Of a stretch of DNA of 64,000 bases, positions 7,085-16,571 are shown in pieces (position 1 is the stretch's first letter; each line of letters begins with the position of its first letter). The position numbers and the translations under genes are program-made. The DNA comes from Emticicia sp043780375 (GTDB lineage Bacteria > Bacteroidota > Bacteroidia > Cytophagales > Spirosomataceae), in NCBI RefSeq assembly GCF_043780375.1, contig NZ_JAYWCU010000120.1, positions 1 through 64,000 on the forward strand. Direction: 5' to 3'. A model generated the notes under the pieces. The model saw only the letters and a program-made list of their open reading frames with translations, ran no database searches and was not told the origin of the DNA.

Positions 7085-10000
7085 TCAATTATTACACCCT
7101 TGAATCTGAGCCTTGAAAACATTTCCCGACTCTACTTTAAAACCTGGCAAAAGCTCTACACTCTTTGCCGCCTCATAGTTAACCTTTGATGTTCCTGTTA
7201 TAGAATTAGCCGCTGTAATTGTAGCAGAGGCTTTTAAATCAATGGTAACATTATTAAAATTATCATTATTTGATGTAAAATTGAATGATGCTGGGCAAGG
7301 TAAATACGTCAAGACTAATGAACTACTAACTGCTCTATTATTCTCACTATCTTTTGCTTGTATAACTAAAGTATGATTTCCCGAACTAAAAACAGGTAAT
7401 AAATATTGTAAACTTGAAGTTGTGTCAATCACTAAGCCATCTACCAAAATCTCATATTGAAGATTCGATCTCCCACCAATATCAGATGAAGCATTCCAAC
7501 TAATTTGATATTTATTCGATACAGGTGTAGCTACTAAATTCATTGGCGTTGTTGGCGGTTTTACATCAGTTAAATTAAAAAGTTTTGCATCTGCCCAATC
7601 GCCGTGGTCGCAAAAATAACTATTATCTGACGTTTCGGCTACAAGTTTCAACTGTGAAGCACTAGTTAGATCAACTTGCACATAAATCGTTGCCGACGAA
7701 GGAGTCATAGTTTGACTCTCATAAACTGGCAAAATATCATTGTCTTTAAATATCTTAAAAATTACACTTCCGCAAGAGCCGTTGGGTATCTCATCATCAA
7801 TTCCGATTTTTACACTAAAAGTATTATAGGTATTAGGAGGAAGGTTATAAATAATTTCTGAATTTGCATTAACGCCAATTCCTTTGCTGTAAGTAATGCC
7901 ATTTAAAGTGAGGGTTTCACCATCATTTGCAACATCTTGTCCATTGCTATGGTCTATCTCAATTGGCCCATAACCATTAGTACTACTGCTTGGTATTAGG
8001 TTTGAAAGATACTCTGATGATGTTGCTCCAATAGGGGAAATAGTTTTGTGTATAAAGTTTATTTTAGAACTTGAATTTTCATTCCCTGCTAAATCTTTTA
8101 CTTTTACATAACATTCAAATGCCTGATTTTCTATACTGGTTAGCGAAGTATATTGATAAGTTAAAGTTTGAGGAGGGAATACACCTTTCGAAACACCATT
8201 AATAAATACTTCATAAGAACCTACACCAACATTGTCATAGACGCTATTCCACGATAATTTGAATGAGGTACTCGTATTATCATATGATTTTAGCAATGGG
8301 GCTTCGGGAGGAACCACATCTCCTGCACAGTTAGGAAAAATATTTTTTATAAAAGTTGTAGAAAGTCCATAAGAATCTGAAACTATTAAAGTAACTCGAT
8401 AAAAATATAAATGCCCATCACACGGTACTGTGGAGAGGTTAACTTGAGTAGTCATTCGTGTTACATCAAGCTCTGGGTGCGAATGTCCACCGTGGTGAAG
8501 TTGAACTACCCACCTATAAGTTAGTTGCTCACTTGGCTCTTCATTATCAGATACTTGAGCCGACAATTGTATTAAATCATTTCCATTATTAGCAAATAGT
8601 TTAATGGTATCAATACTGGTTGAGTTAATGATAGGTGCGGTATTATTCAATGAAACAAAAGAAGAAGTTGTATGCGAGAGTCCACCCTCGTCTGTCACAG
8701 TCAGGTTAACGATAAATTTTTGTGAGTTGGTAGAACCATTATCGAACGTATGAGAAACATTTACACCACTGCCAGTGCTACTGTCACCAAAATCCCAAGC
8801 ATAAGAAAGTGCCGTGTTTTCGTAATCGGTTGAGGTTGATGCATTAAACGATACTGATAAAGGAGATGTTCCAAACGAAGGATTAAAGGTAAATCTGGCA
8901 ATAGGTGGCACATTCGATGTGCCGTAGATTATTTTACGAACTTCTATTGGGTCGCCGGCATTGAACCCTAACTTCAAATAATAGATAGATTCGTCAATAG
9001 GATTGTAGGCAATACTAACCGCTCCAATGGCTGATGTAGTGAGGTCTCTAAATGAGGTAGGATTTTCATCACTATCAAAAGAAAAGCTTTTTATCCAACC
9101 CGAAACAAAGTCGGCAAAAATATAAGTATTTCTAAACGCTTCAGGATAGGTAGTGCCTGTATACCAAACTCCACCAATTGAACAAAATCCATCGAATCCA
9201 TTACCGGGAAATTCGGTTGACCCAATTTCATTTACCATCCCATGAACGACCACTTTCGCAGTTCCAAGAGGCTGAGCATTTTCATCAAGATGAGTCCATT
9301 CTACCGTAGGTTTTTTGTAGCTTGATGGTGTATATGCTGGATTATCCCAAACTGTTGGTAAGTCAATACCTTCGTAAATAGGCCAACCAAAATTTTGTCC
9401 TGCCGCAGTAACAATATTTAATTCCTCCCGAACATTCCAACCAACTTCACCGACATATAACACGCCTGGATTGCCAGAGTTGGGTTTTATTGCTATTCTA
9501 AATGGATTTCTAAAACCCAATGCCCACACCCTTGATTGAGCGGAACGAGGACTATTTGCATCGTAATAAGGATTCCCCGAAGTTCCATTTCCTGTTGATG
9601 GGTCAATTCTAACAACTTTGCCATTTAATGAATTGAGTATCTGACAGCGGTAAACCCTATTATCCAAATATTCTCCTTCTGAAATAATTCCATCATTAAA
9701 CGCTTGATTATCATAATTAACATCATCGTCACCGAGCCCACCATCACCACAACTCACAAATAAGGTTCCGTCATTGCCAAAAACCATACCTCCCCCACCA
9801 TGATTTGTTCCTGTCATAGGAAACCCAGTCGAATGAGTTTCACCAATTAACACCAATCTACTGCCATAATCAACCATGTTTGAACTTCCAGGTGTTGGCT
9901 TAGTATATCGTGTTACTCGTGCAATGGTTGCTCCTGGCTGGTCGTAAATTGCTTCGCCATAATGAAATAAATAATATCTATCTACTACATAATACAGATA

Positions 10001-10294
10001 TACGTGTCCATTTGTCATAAAATCAGGGTCTAAAACAAAATTCAATAGACCATAATCTCCATAATTGGCTACTTCTTCCGAAATATCAATAAAAAGTGTC
10101 TTTATACCATTTTCTACCACATACACTTTCCCTTCTTTTTCGGTTACATACATTTTTCCACTTGCATCGAATGTTAGTCCGGTAGGAGCTTGCCAACCAT
10201 CAGAATGAAGTTGGTCTGTAAATCCTGCTGGTAATTGGGCTTTTGCTGAAAATATGGATACTATAAAAAGAAAAATAGTAATTGTGCGTATCAT
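7085..10294 (-). CDS. Secreted PQQ-type sugar dehydrogenase with PKD, FN3 and NPCBM domains
   Basis: 1069 residues with signal peptide MIRTITIFLFIVSIFSAKAQ. Residues about 20-460 form a glucose/sorbosone dehydrogenase propeller: LDPDFMTNGHVYLYYV, GGGGMVFGNDGTLFVSCGDGG, RVWALGFRNPFRIAI, VGEVGWNVREELNIV. A PKD domain follows (about 465-545, YAWDFGDSSTGSG), then an Ig-like stretch, FN3 (about 660-755), an NPCBM carbohydrate-binding module (about 758-910, GITYSKGIGVNANSEI), a second FN3 and a C-terminal '3-coathanger' repeat region (ITAANSITGTSKVNYEAAKS). It probably oxidises polysaccharide-bound sugars at the cell surface. The tail does not look like a classical T9SS signal. The PQQ dependence is family-based inference. 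Confidence 0.88.
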   Translation of the reverse strand: MIRTITIFLFIVSIFSAKAQLPAGFTDQLHSDGWQAPTGLTFDASGKMYVTEKEGKVYVVENGIKTLFIDISEEVANYGDYGLLNFVLDPDFMTNGHVYLYYVVDRYYLFHYGEAIYDQPGATIARVTRYTKPTPGSSNMVDYGSRLVLIGETHSTGFPMTGTNHGGGGMVFGNDGTLFVSCGDGGLGDDDVNYDNQAFNDGIISEGEYLDNRVYRCQILNSLNGKVVRIDPSTGNGTSGNPYYDANSPRSAQSRVWALGFRNPFRIAIKPNSGNPGVLYVGEVGWNVREELNIVTAAGQNFGWPIYEGIDLPTVWDNPAYTPSSYKKPTVEWTHLDENAQPLGTAKVVVHGMVNEIGSTEFPGNGFDGFCSIGGVWYTGTTYPEAFRNTYIFADFVSGWIKSFSFDSDENPTSFRDLTTSAIGAVSIAYNPIDESIYYLKLGFNAGDPIEVRKIIYGTSNVPPIARFTFNPSFGTSPLSVSFNASTSTDYENTALSYAWDFGDSSTGSGVNVSHTFDNGSTNSQKFIVNLTVTDEGGLSHTTSSFVSLNNTAPIINSTSIDTIKLFANNGNDLIQLSAQVSDNEEPSEQLTYRWVVQLHHGGHSHPELDVTRMTTQVNLSTVPCDGHLYFYRVTLIVSDSYGLSTTFIKNIFPNCAGDVVPPEAPLLKSYDNTSTSFKLSWNSVYDNVGVGSYEVFINGVSKGVFPPQTLTYQYTSLTSIENQAFECYVKVKDLAGNENSSSKINFIHKTISPIGATSSEYLSNLIPSSSTNGYGPIEIDHSNGQDVANDGETLTLNGITYSKGIGVNANSEIIYNLPPNTYNTFSVKIGIDDEIPNGSCGSVIFKIFKDNDILPVYESQTMTPSSATIYVQVDLTSASQLKLVAETSDNSYFCDHGDWADAKLFNLTDVKPPTTPMNLVATPVSNKYQISWNASSDIGGRSNLQYEILVDGLVIDTTSSLQYLLPVFSSGNHTLVIQAKDSENNRAVSSSLVLTYLPCPASFNFTSNNDNFNNVTIDLKASATITAANSITGTSKVNYEAAKSVELLPGFKVESGNVFKAQIQGCNN

Positions 10295-10458
10295 TGATTA
10301 ATCGGTAAAGTTAATTTATCATAGTTTAATAAGAATCTGTTTGAACTCATTGGCAGTCTAAAGAAATAAGTTTAAATAGATTCTATATATTTTATTCAAA
10401 ACTCAAAAACACATAATTATAAAGACGTTTTTCTTAGCAAAAGAGTTGCTTTTAACTA

Positions 10459-11241
10459 CTACTTACCTTTAAAAACAGGTTTCCTTTTTTGTAAAAATGC
10501 CATAACTCCTTCAGCAAAGTCATGTGTTTTACCCAATATATCTTGATTTTGAGCTTCTTGCTCCAAAATTTCATTAACTGTACAATTAAATGACTGATTC
10601 AAAACTTTTTTCATCAATCCAATGGCTTTGGTTGGAGCCGTTTTATAATAACTAATTATTTCAGATAGCGTTTCGTCTAATGTTTCATAAGCAACCGCCT
10701 TGCATACCAAACCTAAACCTAAAGCTTCGTCCATATAAATTTTTCGACCTGTGCTACACAGTTCAAATGCTTTTTGCATACCAACAACTCTTGGCAAAAA
10801 AAACATCGAACCAGCATCAGGCATCAAACCGATACCCACAAAAAGCTCGCTCATATAGGCATCCTTGTTAGCAATTATCAAATCACATGCCAAAGCTAAC
10901 GACATACCCGCCCCCGCTGCAACACCGTTCATGCGACATATAACTGGTTTTTCAGCATTTCTGATAGCACAAATCATTGGATTATAGTTTTCTCGTAACG
11001 ACTCTCCCAAAGAAGTAAAACCACTATCCATTCCTGCTTTCAAATCTGCACCAGAGCAAAAGGCTTTATCGCCCGAACCTGTCAGAATAATTGCTCTGAT
11101 AGATTCATCGTTAGCGGCTATCTCTACAGCTTTCGTAATTTCTTTTATTAAGGCACTACTCAATGCGTTATATACCTGCGGACGATTAAGCGTTATAGTA
11201 GCAATTCCTTCAGAAGTTTCAAAGATTATATTTTCGTACAT
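10459..11241 (-). CDS. Enoyl-CoA hydratase/isomerase family protein, PaaG-like
   Basis: A 260-residue crotonase-fold enzyme acting on acyl-CoA in the cytosol. Oxyanion-hole segments are KAFCSGADLKAG and NGVAAGAGMSLALACDLIIA. GIGLMPDAGSMFFLPRVVGM is close to the GL.PD.G...FLPRLVG stretch of PaaG (1,2-epoxyphenylacetyl-CoA isomerase), so that is the best sub-family guess. The other paa genes are absent here; a general beta-oxidation role is equally possible. It starts at ATG 11241 and is followed by the dehydrogenase gene after 164 nt. Confidence 0.88.
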   Translation of the reverse strand: MYENIIFETSEGIATITLNRPQVYNALSSALIKEITKAVEIAANDESIRAIILTGSGDKAFCSGADLKAGMDSGFTSLGESLRENYNPMICAIRNAEKPVICRMNGVAAGAGMSLALACDLIIANKDAYMSELFVGIGLMPDAGSMFFLPRVVGMQKAFELCSTGRKIYMDEALGLGLVCKAVAYETLDETLSEIISYYKTAPTKAIGLMKKVLNQSFNCTVNEILEQEAQNQDILGKTHDFAEGVMAFLQKRKPVFKGK

Positions 11242-11392
11242 GATTGATTATCAAAGTTTTAGGGTTTGTTGTATTTGGCTTTTACGAAGAAACTATAATA
11301 GTTTGAGATATAACTTATGTGCAAAGTTGGCAATGTATGTGACTAAATAAAACATTTTTGTTCAAAATTTCTGCTAATTGATTATGAAGACC

Positions 11393-11400
11393 TATATTTG
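11393..11400 (+). promoter_or_regulatory. Likely -7 element of kup
   Basis: TATATTTG, an exact TAnnTTTG match, ends 30 nt before the kup ATG. It also contains the TTG (11398) that opens the longest reading frame, which argues that this TTG is promoter and not a start codon. No convincing -33 TTG is seen at the ideal spacing. Confidence 0.5.
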
Positions 11401-11430
11401 CAGACTTTTTTTATAAATTTTTCTATTAAA

Positions 11431-13530
11431 ATGGAAGTGAATCAAACAATAAATAGTACCGTAAACGGGCACCATCACTATAATATTGACAAAATATCGG
11501 CTGCTGGGTTACTTATCGCCATGGGGATTATTTATGGCGATATTGGCACTTCGCCTCTATACGTATTGAAAGCCATTGCAGGCACGGAACCTATCAATGA
11601 AGGAATAATTTTAGGAGCATTGTCTTGTGTATTTTGGACACTTACGATGCAAACTACCATCAAATACGTGATTCTGACACTCCGTGCCGATAACCGTGGT
11701 GAAGGTGGAATTTTGGCTCTTTTTGCTCTTGTACGTCGCCATGCCCGATGGCTTACCGTTCCTGCCATTATAGGTGCAAGTGCTTTACTTGCCGATGGCA
11801 TTATTACTCCCCCTATTTCGGTAGCATCAGCAATTGAGGGGCTTCGTATTAAATTTCCTGATATTCAACAAGATACTATTGTCAAAATAGTCATTGCAAT
11901 CATATCAATGATATTTATCGTTCAAATCTTTGGCACTAAAAAAGTAGGCTATTTATTTGGCCCGTTTATGTTAGCTTGGTTTACAATGTTAGCAGTTTTA
12001 GGTGGTTTATGGATAGCCAAAGATTTAACTGTTTTGAGAGCCTTAAACCCTTATTACGCCTATGAGTTGTTGGTGCATCATCCTGGTGGATTCTGGATTC
12101 TAGGCTCTGTATTTTTGTGTACTACTGGTGCAGAAGCTTTGTACTCTGATTTAGGGCATTGTGGTCGTGGGAATATTCGCATTAGCTGGATTTTCGTAAA
12201 AATTTGTTTATTACTTAACTACTTCGGACAAGGTGTTTATGTAATGAGTCTTGACGGACAAATGCTGGGCGATAGAAATCCTTTTTATAATTTGATGGCT
12301 GAATGGTTTTTACCTTTCGGGATTTTTATTGCTACTTCGGCAGCAATTATTGCCAGTCAAGCCTTGATAAGTGGTTCGTTTACTTTGATTTCTGAGGCGA
12401 TTCGTCTCAATTTTTGGCCTAAAATCAAAGTTAATTATCCTTCCGACCAAAAAGGTCAAATCTATGTGCCAAGTATCAATATTTTACTTTGGATAGGTTG
12501 TGTTAGCGTAACTTTATATTTCAGCAAAATAGCAGGCGATATGACTGAAAGAAATATTGCTGATGCTCTGGCATTGAATAAAAACTTAGATTTAGCCAGC
12601 TTGGCAAAATCATCGGAGGTATTACTTTCCACAGCAATGGAAGCTGCTTATGGCTTGGCAATTACGATGACCATGCTGATGACCACCATGTTGATGGCGT
12701 ATTATTTATATGCCAAAAAATTCAATATCTGGGCAATCATCTTATTTATTGTTGTTTATACGTGTATCGAAGGGGCTTTCTTAATTGCCAACCTTCAAAA
12801 ATTCCCGCACGGTGGATATGTATCATTAATTATTGCGGGTGTAATTGCGTTAGTAATGTATATCTGGATTCGGGCATTTAGAATAAAAACCCGCATGACA
12901 GAATACGAAAAATTAGATAAATATACCGAATCACTTAAAGAACTTAGTGCAGATATTACAGTTCCAAAATATGCTACACATCTGGTGTTTTTGAGCAATG
13001 CTGGGCGAGCTTCTGAAATAGAAAATAAAATTATTTACTCAATTTTTCAAAAACGTCCAAAGCGTGCTGATGTTTATTGGTTTATCCATGTTGATACCGT
13101 TGATGACCCTTACACAATGGAATATAAAGTAATGACGATTGCCGAAGATGATGTTTATAAAGTAAATTTTCGCTTAGGATTTAGAGTTCCTAACAAAATA
13201 AACCTTTATTTCAGACGAGTTTTGGAAGACATGGTAAAATGTGGCGAAGTAGATATTCGTAGCCGTTATGAGTCTTTAAATAAACATAATGTTATTGGTG
13301 ATTTTAGATTTGTTGTGCTGGAAAGATTCTTGTCTTACGAAAACGAACTTCCATTTTGGGAAGGTTTGGTGATGCGAGCTTATTTCTTCATCAAACAATA
13401 TACTCCATCGGAAGATAAATGGTTTGGACTTGATAGCAGTGCGGTTAAAGTAGAAAAAGTACCATTTGTGATTAAAGCAATTGATAATGTTAACCTCAAA
13501 CGAATTCCTTGGACTGCCGCTGGGCATTGA
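11431..13530 (+). CDS. kup: Potassium uptake protein Kup (KUP/HAK/KT family)
   Basis: A 699-residue inner-membrane K+/H+ symporter. The family signature GIIYGDIGTSPLYVLKAI lies at the first helix, followed by about twelve membrane segments up to about residue 500 (GGEGGILALFALVRR-like EGGILALFALVRRHARW; ADGIITPPISVASAIEGL) and a soluble C-terminal domain. The frame is open to a TTG at 11398, but that codon is part of a promoter-like element, so the ATG at 11431 is chosen. A hairpin terminator follows directly. Kup transporters serve low-affinity K+ uptake, often under acid or osmotic stress. Confidence 0.95.
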   Translation: MEVNQTINSTVNGHHHYNIDKISAAGLLIAMGIIYGDIGTSPLYVLKAIAGTEPINEGIILGALSCVFWTLTMQTTIKYVILTLRADNRGEGGILALFALVRRHARWLTVPAIIGASALLADGIITPPISVASAIEGLRIKFPDIQQDTIVKIVIAIISMIFIVQIFGTKKVGYLFGPFMLAWFTMLAVLGGLWIAKDLTVLRALNPYYAYELLVHHPGGFWILGSVFLCTTGAEALYSDLGHCGRGNIRISWIFVKICLLLNYFGQGVYVMSLDGQMLGDRNPFYNLMAEWFLPFGIFIATSAAIIASQALISGSFTLISEAIRLNFWPKIKVNYPSDQKGQIYVPSINILLWIGCVSVTLYFSKIAGDMTERNIADALALNKNLDLASLAKSSEVLLSTAMEAAYGLAITMTMLMTTMLMAYYLYAKKFNIWAIILFIVVYTCIEGAFLIANLQKFPHGGYVSLIIAGVIALVMYIWIRAFRIKTRMTEYEKLDKYTESLKELSADITVPKYATHLVFLSNAGRASEIENKIIYSIFQKRPKRADVYWFIHVDTVDDPYTMEYKVMTIAEDDVYKVNFRLGFRVPNKINLYFRRVLEDMVKCGEVDIRSRYESLNKHNVIGDFRFVVLERFLSYENELPFWEGLVMRAYFFIKQYTPSEDKWFGLDSSAVKVEKVPFVIKAIDNVNLKRIPWTAAGH

Positions 13531-13550
13531 CAAAAATAATTTTAAACATC

Positions 13551-13582
13551 ACACGAAGGAATAATCGCCTTCGTGTTTTATT
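13551..13582 (+). terminator. Terminator of kup
   Basis: ACACGAAGG (13551-13559) and CCTTCGTGT (13568-13576) with an 8-nt loop, then TTTATTTTTT. It lies 20 nt after the kup stop and 23 nt before the epimerase ATG, so the epimerase is either read through or has a promoter overlapping the hairpin. Confidence 0.8.
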
Positions 13583-13598
13583 TTTTAATCATCGTTTC

Positions 13599-14666
13599 AT
13601 GAAAAAAATCTTAATTACTGGTGGAGCAGGATTTGTTGGCTCATCGCTTGCTATTACACTAAAAACTAATTATCCGTCTTACGAAATTTATTGCCTTGAT
13701 AACCTACGACGCAAAGGTTCAGAACTAAATGTAGCTCGCTTGGGTAAGGCTGGCATCAATTTTATTCATGGCGATATTCGTAGTAAAGAAGATTTTGATT
13801 CGCTCCCAATCGTTGATTCAGTTATTGAAGCCTCGGCCGAACCTTCGGTTTTGGCAGGTATTGATGGTGGTACACCCGACTACTTAATCAATACTAATTT
13901 ATTTGGAACGGTCAATTGCTTAAATTATGCAGTAAGATGTAAGGCCGAATTTATTTTCCTCTCAACCAGTCGAGTTTATCCCATAAAAACTATTGAAACA
14001 TTAAATTTCGTAGAACAAGAAACTCGCTTCCAACTAACTGATAATCAATTAATTAATGGGGTTTCTTCTAAAGGAATTGCCGAAAATTTTCCATTAGATG
14101 GAGCAAGGTCACTTTATGGTACTACCAAATTAGCATCAGAATTAATCATTCAGGAATACAACGAATTTTATCATTTAAAAACCGTTATTAATCGTTGTGG
14201 TGTATTGACTGGGCCGTGGCAAATGGGCAAAGTTGACCAAGGTGTAATGGTGCTTTGGATTGCCAAACATTTCTTTGAGCAAAAATTGTCATATATCGGT
14301 TATGGTGGCGAAGGCAAACAAACCCGCGACATGATGCACATTGATGACCTCTACCGCTTGATAGATTGGCAATTGCATAACATGGATAAAATAAACGGCG
14401 AAATTCTGAACGCTGGTGGGGGCGTTGAAGTAAGTGTTTCGTTACAAGAATTGACCGAAATTTGTCAAAGAATAACAGGAAAAACTATTCCTATTAATAA
14501 AATAGCCGAAAACCGTCCTGCAGATATTCGTTTGTATGTTACCGATAATTCGAAAGTTACTGCTCTTACAGGATGGAAACCACAAATTGGAATTGAGCAA
14601 ATTGTGAAGGATATTACGGCATGGCTCACCGAACATCGTGAGGCTTTAGAGCCTATTTTGAAGTAA
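13599..14666 (+). CDS. NAD-dependent epimerase/dehydratase, CDP-paratose 2-epimerase-like
   Basis: A 355-residue extended short-chain dehydrogenase. The Rossmann motif GGAGFVGSSLA sits at the N-terminus, with the catalytic Ser/Thr around FLSTSRVYP and YxxxK as LYGTTKLASE. NRCGVLTGPWQMGKVDQG and the C-terminal GWKPQIGIEQIVKDI are as in CDP-tyvelose/paratose 2-epimerases and related nucleotide-sugar epimerases. The open frame extends 30 codons upstream across the kup terminator, but the ATG at 13599 begins exactly at the Rossmann strand. No other sugar-nucleotide genes are adjacent, so the substrate is uncertain. Confidence 0.85.
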   Translation: MKKILITGGAGFVGSSLAITLKTNYPSYEIYCLDNLRRKGSELNVARLGKAGINFIHGDIRSKEDFDSLPIVDSVIEASAEPSVLAGIDGGTPDYLINTNLFGTVNCLNYAVRCKAEFIFLSTSRVYPIKTIETLNFVEQETRFQLTDNQLINGVSSKGIAENFPLDGARSLYGTTKLASELIIQEYNEFYHLKTVINRCGVLTGPWQMGKVDQGVMVLWIAKHFFEQKLSYIGYGGEGKQTRDMMHIDDLYRLIDWQLHNMDKINGEILNAGGGVEVSVSLQELTEICQRITGKTIPINKIAENRPADIRLYVTDNSKVTALTGWKPQIGIEQIVKDITAWLTEHREALEPILK

Positions 14667-14701
14667 ATTATAGATACGTGATTTGGGATAATGGATTTAA
14701 A

Positions 14702-14737
14702 AAAATGCTTGATGTTGTAACATCAAGCATTTTTTTA
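14702..14737. terminator. Bidirectional terminator between the epimerase and hemE
   Basis: AAATGCTTGATG and CATCAAGCATT with a short loop (TTGTAA), flanked by A-run and T-run, so it can serve both convergent genes. Confidence 0.8.
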
Positions 14738-14753
14738 AAATATTTCTACGTAT

Positions 14754-15779
14754 TTAGATAGTATAATTCTTTACTGTATCAATAAAGCACTTCACTTTTT
14801 CGGGGTCGGTATCAGGATATACTCCATGACCAAGATTGGCAATATATTTTTGACCACCAAAGTTTTTAATCATTTTCTTGGTGTGTTTTTCAATTTCTTT
14901 AAACGAGCCATACAACACACAAGGGTCGAGATTTCCTTGCAAAGTTTTGTGTGGAATCATTCGACGCGATTCGCTAATGTCCATATTCCAATCCAGTCCA
15001 ATTACCTGACAATTTAAGTTCGACATTTCTTTGCGAGCAAAAAATGCTCCTTTTGCAAAAACCGTTACAGGCACTTCATTAATCGCATCGCAGATTTGGG
15101 TAATATATGGTAATGAAAATTTACGGTACTGGTCAGGAGAAAGAATTCCTGCCCAAGAATCAAAAATCTGCACTAAATCTGCTCCGTGTTTTGCTTGAGC
15201 TTTCAAATAGGCAATTGTGTTATCAGTGATTTTCTGCAATAACAAATGTGCCAATTCAGGTTCAGAATAAAGCATTTTCTTAGCAATTGAAAAGGTTTTT
15301 GAGCCTTTTCCTTCAACCATATAACAAAAAATAGTAAATGGAGCTCCTGCAAAACCAATCAATGGTACTCGTCCGTTTAGCTCTTTTTTTACAATATCTA
15401 TTGCTTTCAAAACATAAGCTAATTCTTTTTCTGGGTTACTTATTTTTAAGGCCTCAACATCTTTTATTGTACGTATAACTTTCGGAAAAATGGGTCCTTT
15501 AGTTTCCAACATTTCGTAAGGCAAGCCCATTGCTTCGGGTATTACTAAAATATCGGAGAAAATAATTGCAGCATCAGTCCCCAAAATATCTACTGGCTGA
15601 ATAGTTACTTCGGCAGCCAATTCGGGTGTAGTTGCCAATTTTATAAAACTTCCTGCTTTTTCACGTACCGCACGGTACTCAGGCAAAATTCGCCCTGCCT
15701 GACGCATCATCCAAACGGGCACTCGCTCCACACGCTCGCCCTTGGCAGCACGTAAAATCAAATCATTTTTCAATTCCAT
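14754..15779 (-). CDS. hemE: Uroporphyrinogen decarboxylase
   Basis: A 341-residue cytosolic haem-synthesis enzyme that removes four carboxyl groups from uroporphyrinogen III to give coproporphyrinogen III. Signature near the N-terminus: PVWMMRQAGRILPEYRAVR. Also IIFSDILVIPEAMG, GFAGAPFTIFCYMVEG, QIFDSWAGILSPDQYRKFSLPY and LQGNLDP. Length and motifs are normal. A TATCTTTG element ends 4 nt before the ATG, so the transcript may be leaderless. No other hem gene is adjacent. Confidence 0.96.
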   Translation of the reverse strand: MELKNDLILRAAKGERVERVPVWMMRQAGRILPEYRAVREKAGSFIKLATTPELAAEVTIQPVDILGTDAAIIFSDILVIPEAMGLPYEMLETKGPIFPKVIRTIKDVEALKISNPEKELAYVLKAIDIVKKELNGRVPLIGFAGAPFTIFCYMVEGKGSKTFSIAKKMLYSEPELAHLLLQKITDNTIAYLKAQAKHGADLVQIFDSWAGILSPDQYRKFSLPYITQICDAINEVPVTVFAKGAFFARKEMSNLNCQVIGLDWNMDISESRRMIPHKTLQGNLDPCVLYGSFKEIEKHTKKMIKNFGGQKYIANLGHGVYPDTDPEKVKCFIDTVKNYTI

Positions 15780-15783
15780 GTTA

Positions 15784-15791
15784 CAAAGATA
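15784..15791 (-). promoter_or_regulatory. -7 element of hemE, almost touching the start codon
   Basis: On the minus strand TATCTTTG (TAnnTTTG) ends at 15784 and the ATG begins at 15779. With the usual spacing, transcription would begin at or next to the start codon. A TTTAG about 20 nt upstream is the only -33 candidate. Confidence 0.45.
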
Positions 15792-15932
15792 TAAATGAAC
15801 ACATTCCTTTACTAAATTTAGTTACGGAATTTTGTTTAATTTGGTTTTGAAAGTTCCCTATTCTCTCCTATTTACACAAATAAAAAGCCACCTATTTGCA
15901 ATAAATGGCTTTAAAAATCTCATTTTAATTTT

Positions 15933-16409
15933 CTATAAAGAAGCACTTATGCTCTTAGTGGCAATAAATCGTTTGCCTTTAAGAGCCTTGTTTTTTTCTA
16001 ACTCATTTTTTAAATAATCAGGAGGAAAAAAACCTCTGTAACGACCAATATATTTACTTTTTGCATCCAATACTACTAAAGTTGGATAAGCATCTACCGC
16101 GAAGCGGTCAGCAATTGCCATGCCGTCGAAAGAGTCAATATCAACTTTATAAATCATGAAATTGGAATTTACATAGGAACTAAAATGAGGATTCGCAAAC
16201 GTTTCATTATCCATTTTCTTGCATGGGCTACACCAACTTGCCCAAAAATCAAGTATAATAGGTTTTTTCTGTTTTTTTGCTTCTCGCAAAAAATCGTCGT
16301 AACTACCTTTATAGAAATTCACTTGATTTTTCGAGGCATCATTCCCATTGGTATAAGATGCAAAAATGATAAAAGTGATTCCTAATAACAATGGCACTTT
16401 CATTTTCAT
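15933..16409 (-). CDS. Exported thioredoxin-family protein
   Basis: 158 residues with a short N-terminal signal or anchor (MKVPLLLGITFIIFASYTNG). The thioredoxin fold has the active site FWASWCSPCKK (Cys60 and Cys63) and the cis-proline loop DAYPTLVVLDAKSKYIGRYRG. It resembles the thioredoxin-like domain of DsbD/periplasmic thiol reductases (thioredoxin_7 type), so it probably reduces or isomerises disulfides of exported proteins. No membrane partner is adjacent. Start ATG at 16409; a Met two codons later is possible. Confidence 0.88.
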   Translation of the reverse strand: MKMKVPLLLGITFIIFASYTNGNDASKNQVNFYKGSYDDFLREAKKQKKPIILDFWASWCSPCKKMDNETFANPHFSSYVNSNFMIYKVDIDSFDGMAIADRFAVDAYPTLVVLDAKSKYIGRYRGFFPPDYLKNELEKNKALKGKRFIATKSISASL

Positions 16410-16571
16410 AGCTGTTGTATTTTTATATTATAGAATAGTATATAATCACCCAATAGCTCAAAAATTTACTAAAAGGTGATACACAATTCAGAGCAAATAC
16501 TAAGCCATATTTTCAAGCATATTAATTTTTTTTATATGTATTATCGATAAAAAGGCAAAAAACATTATCAA

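Noticed and set aside
13509..13598. Longer N-terminus of the epimerase (30 codons upstream)
   Set aside because: It spans the kup stop codon and terminator hairpin; the Rossmann strand begins at the ATG at 13599.
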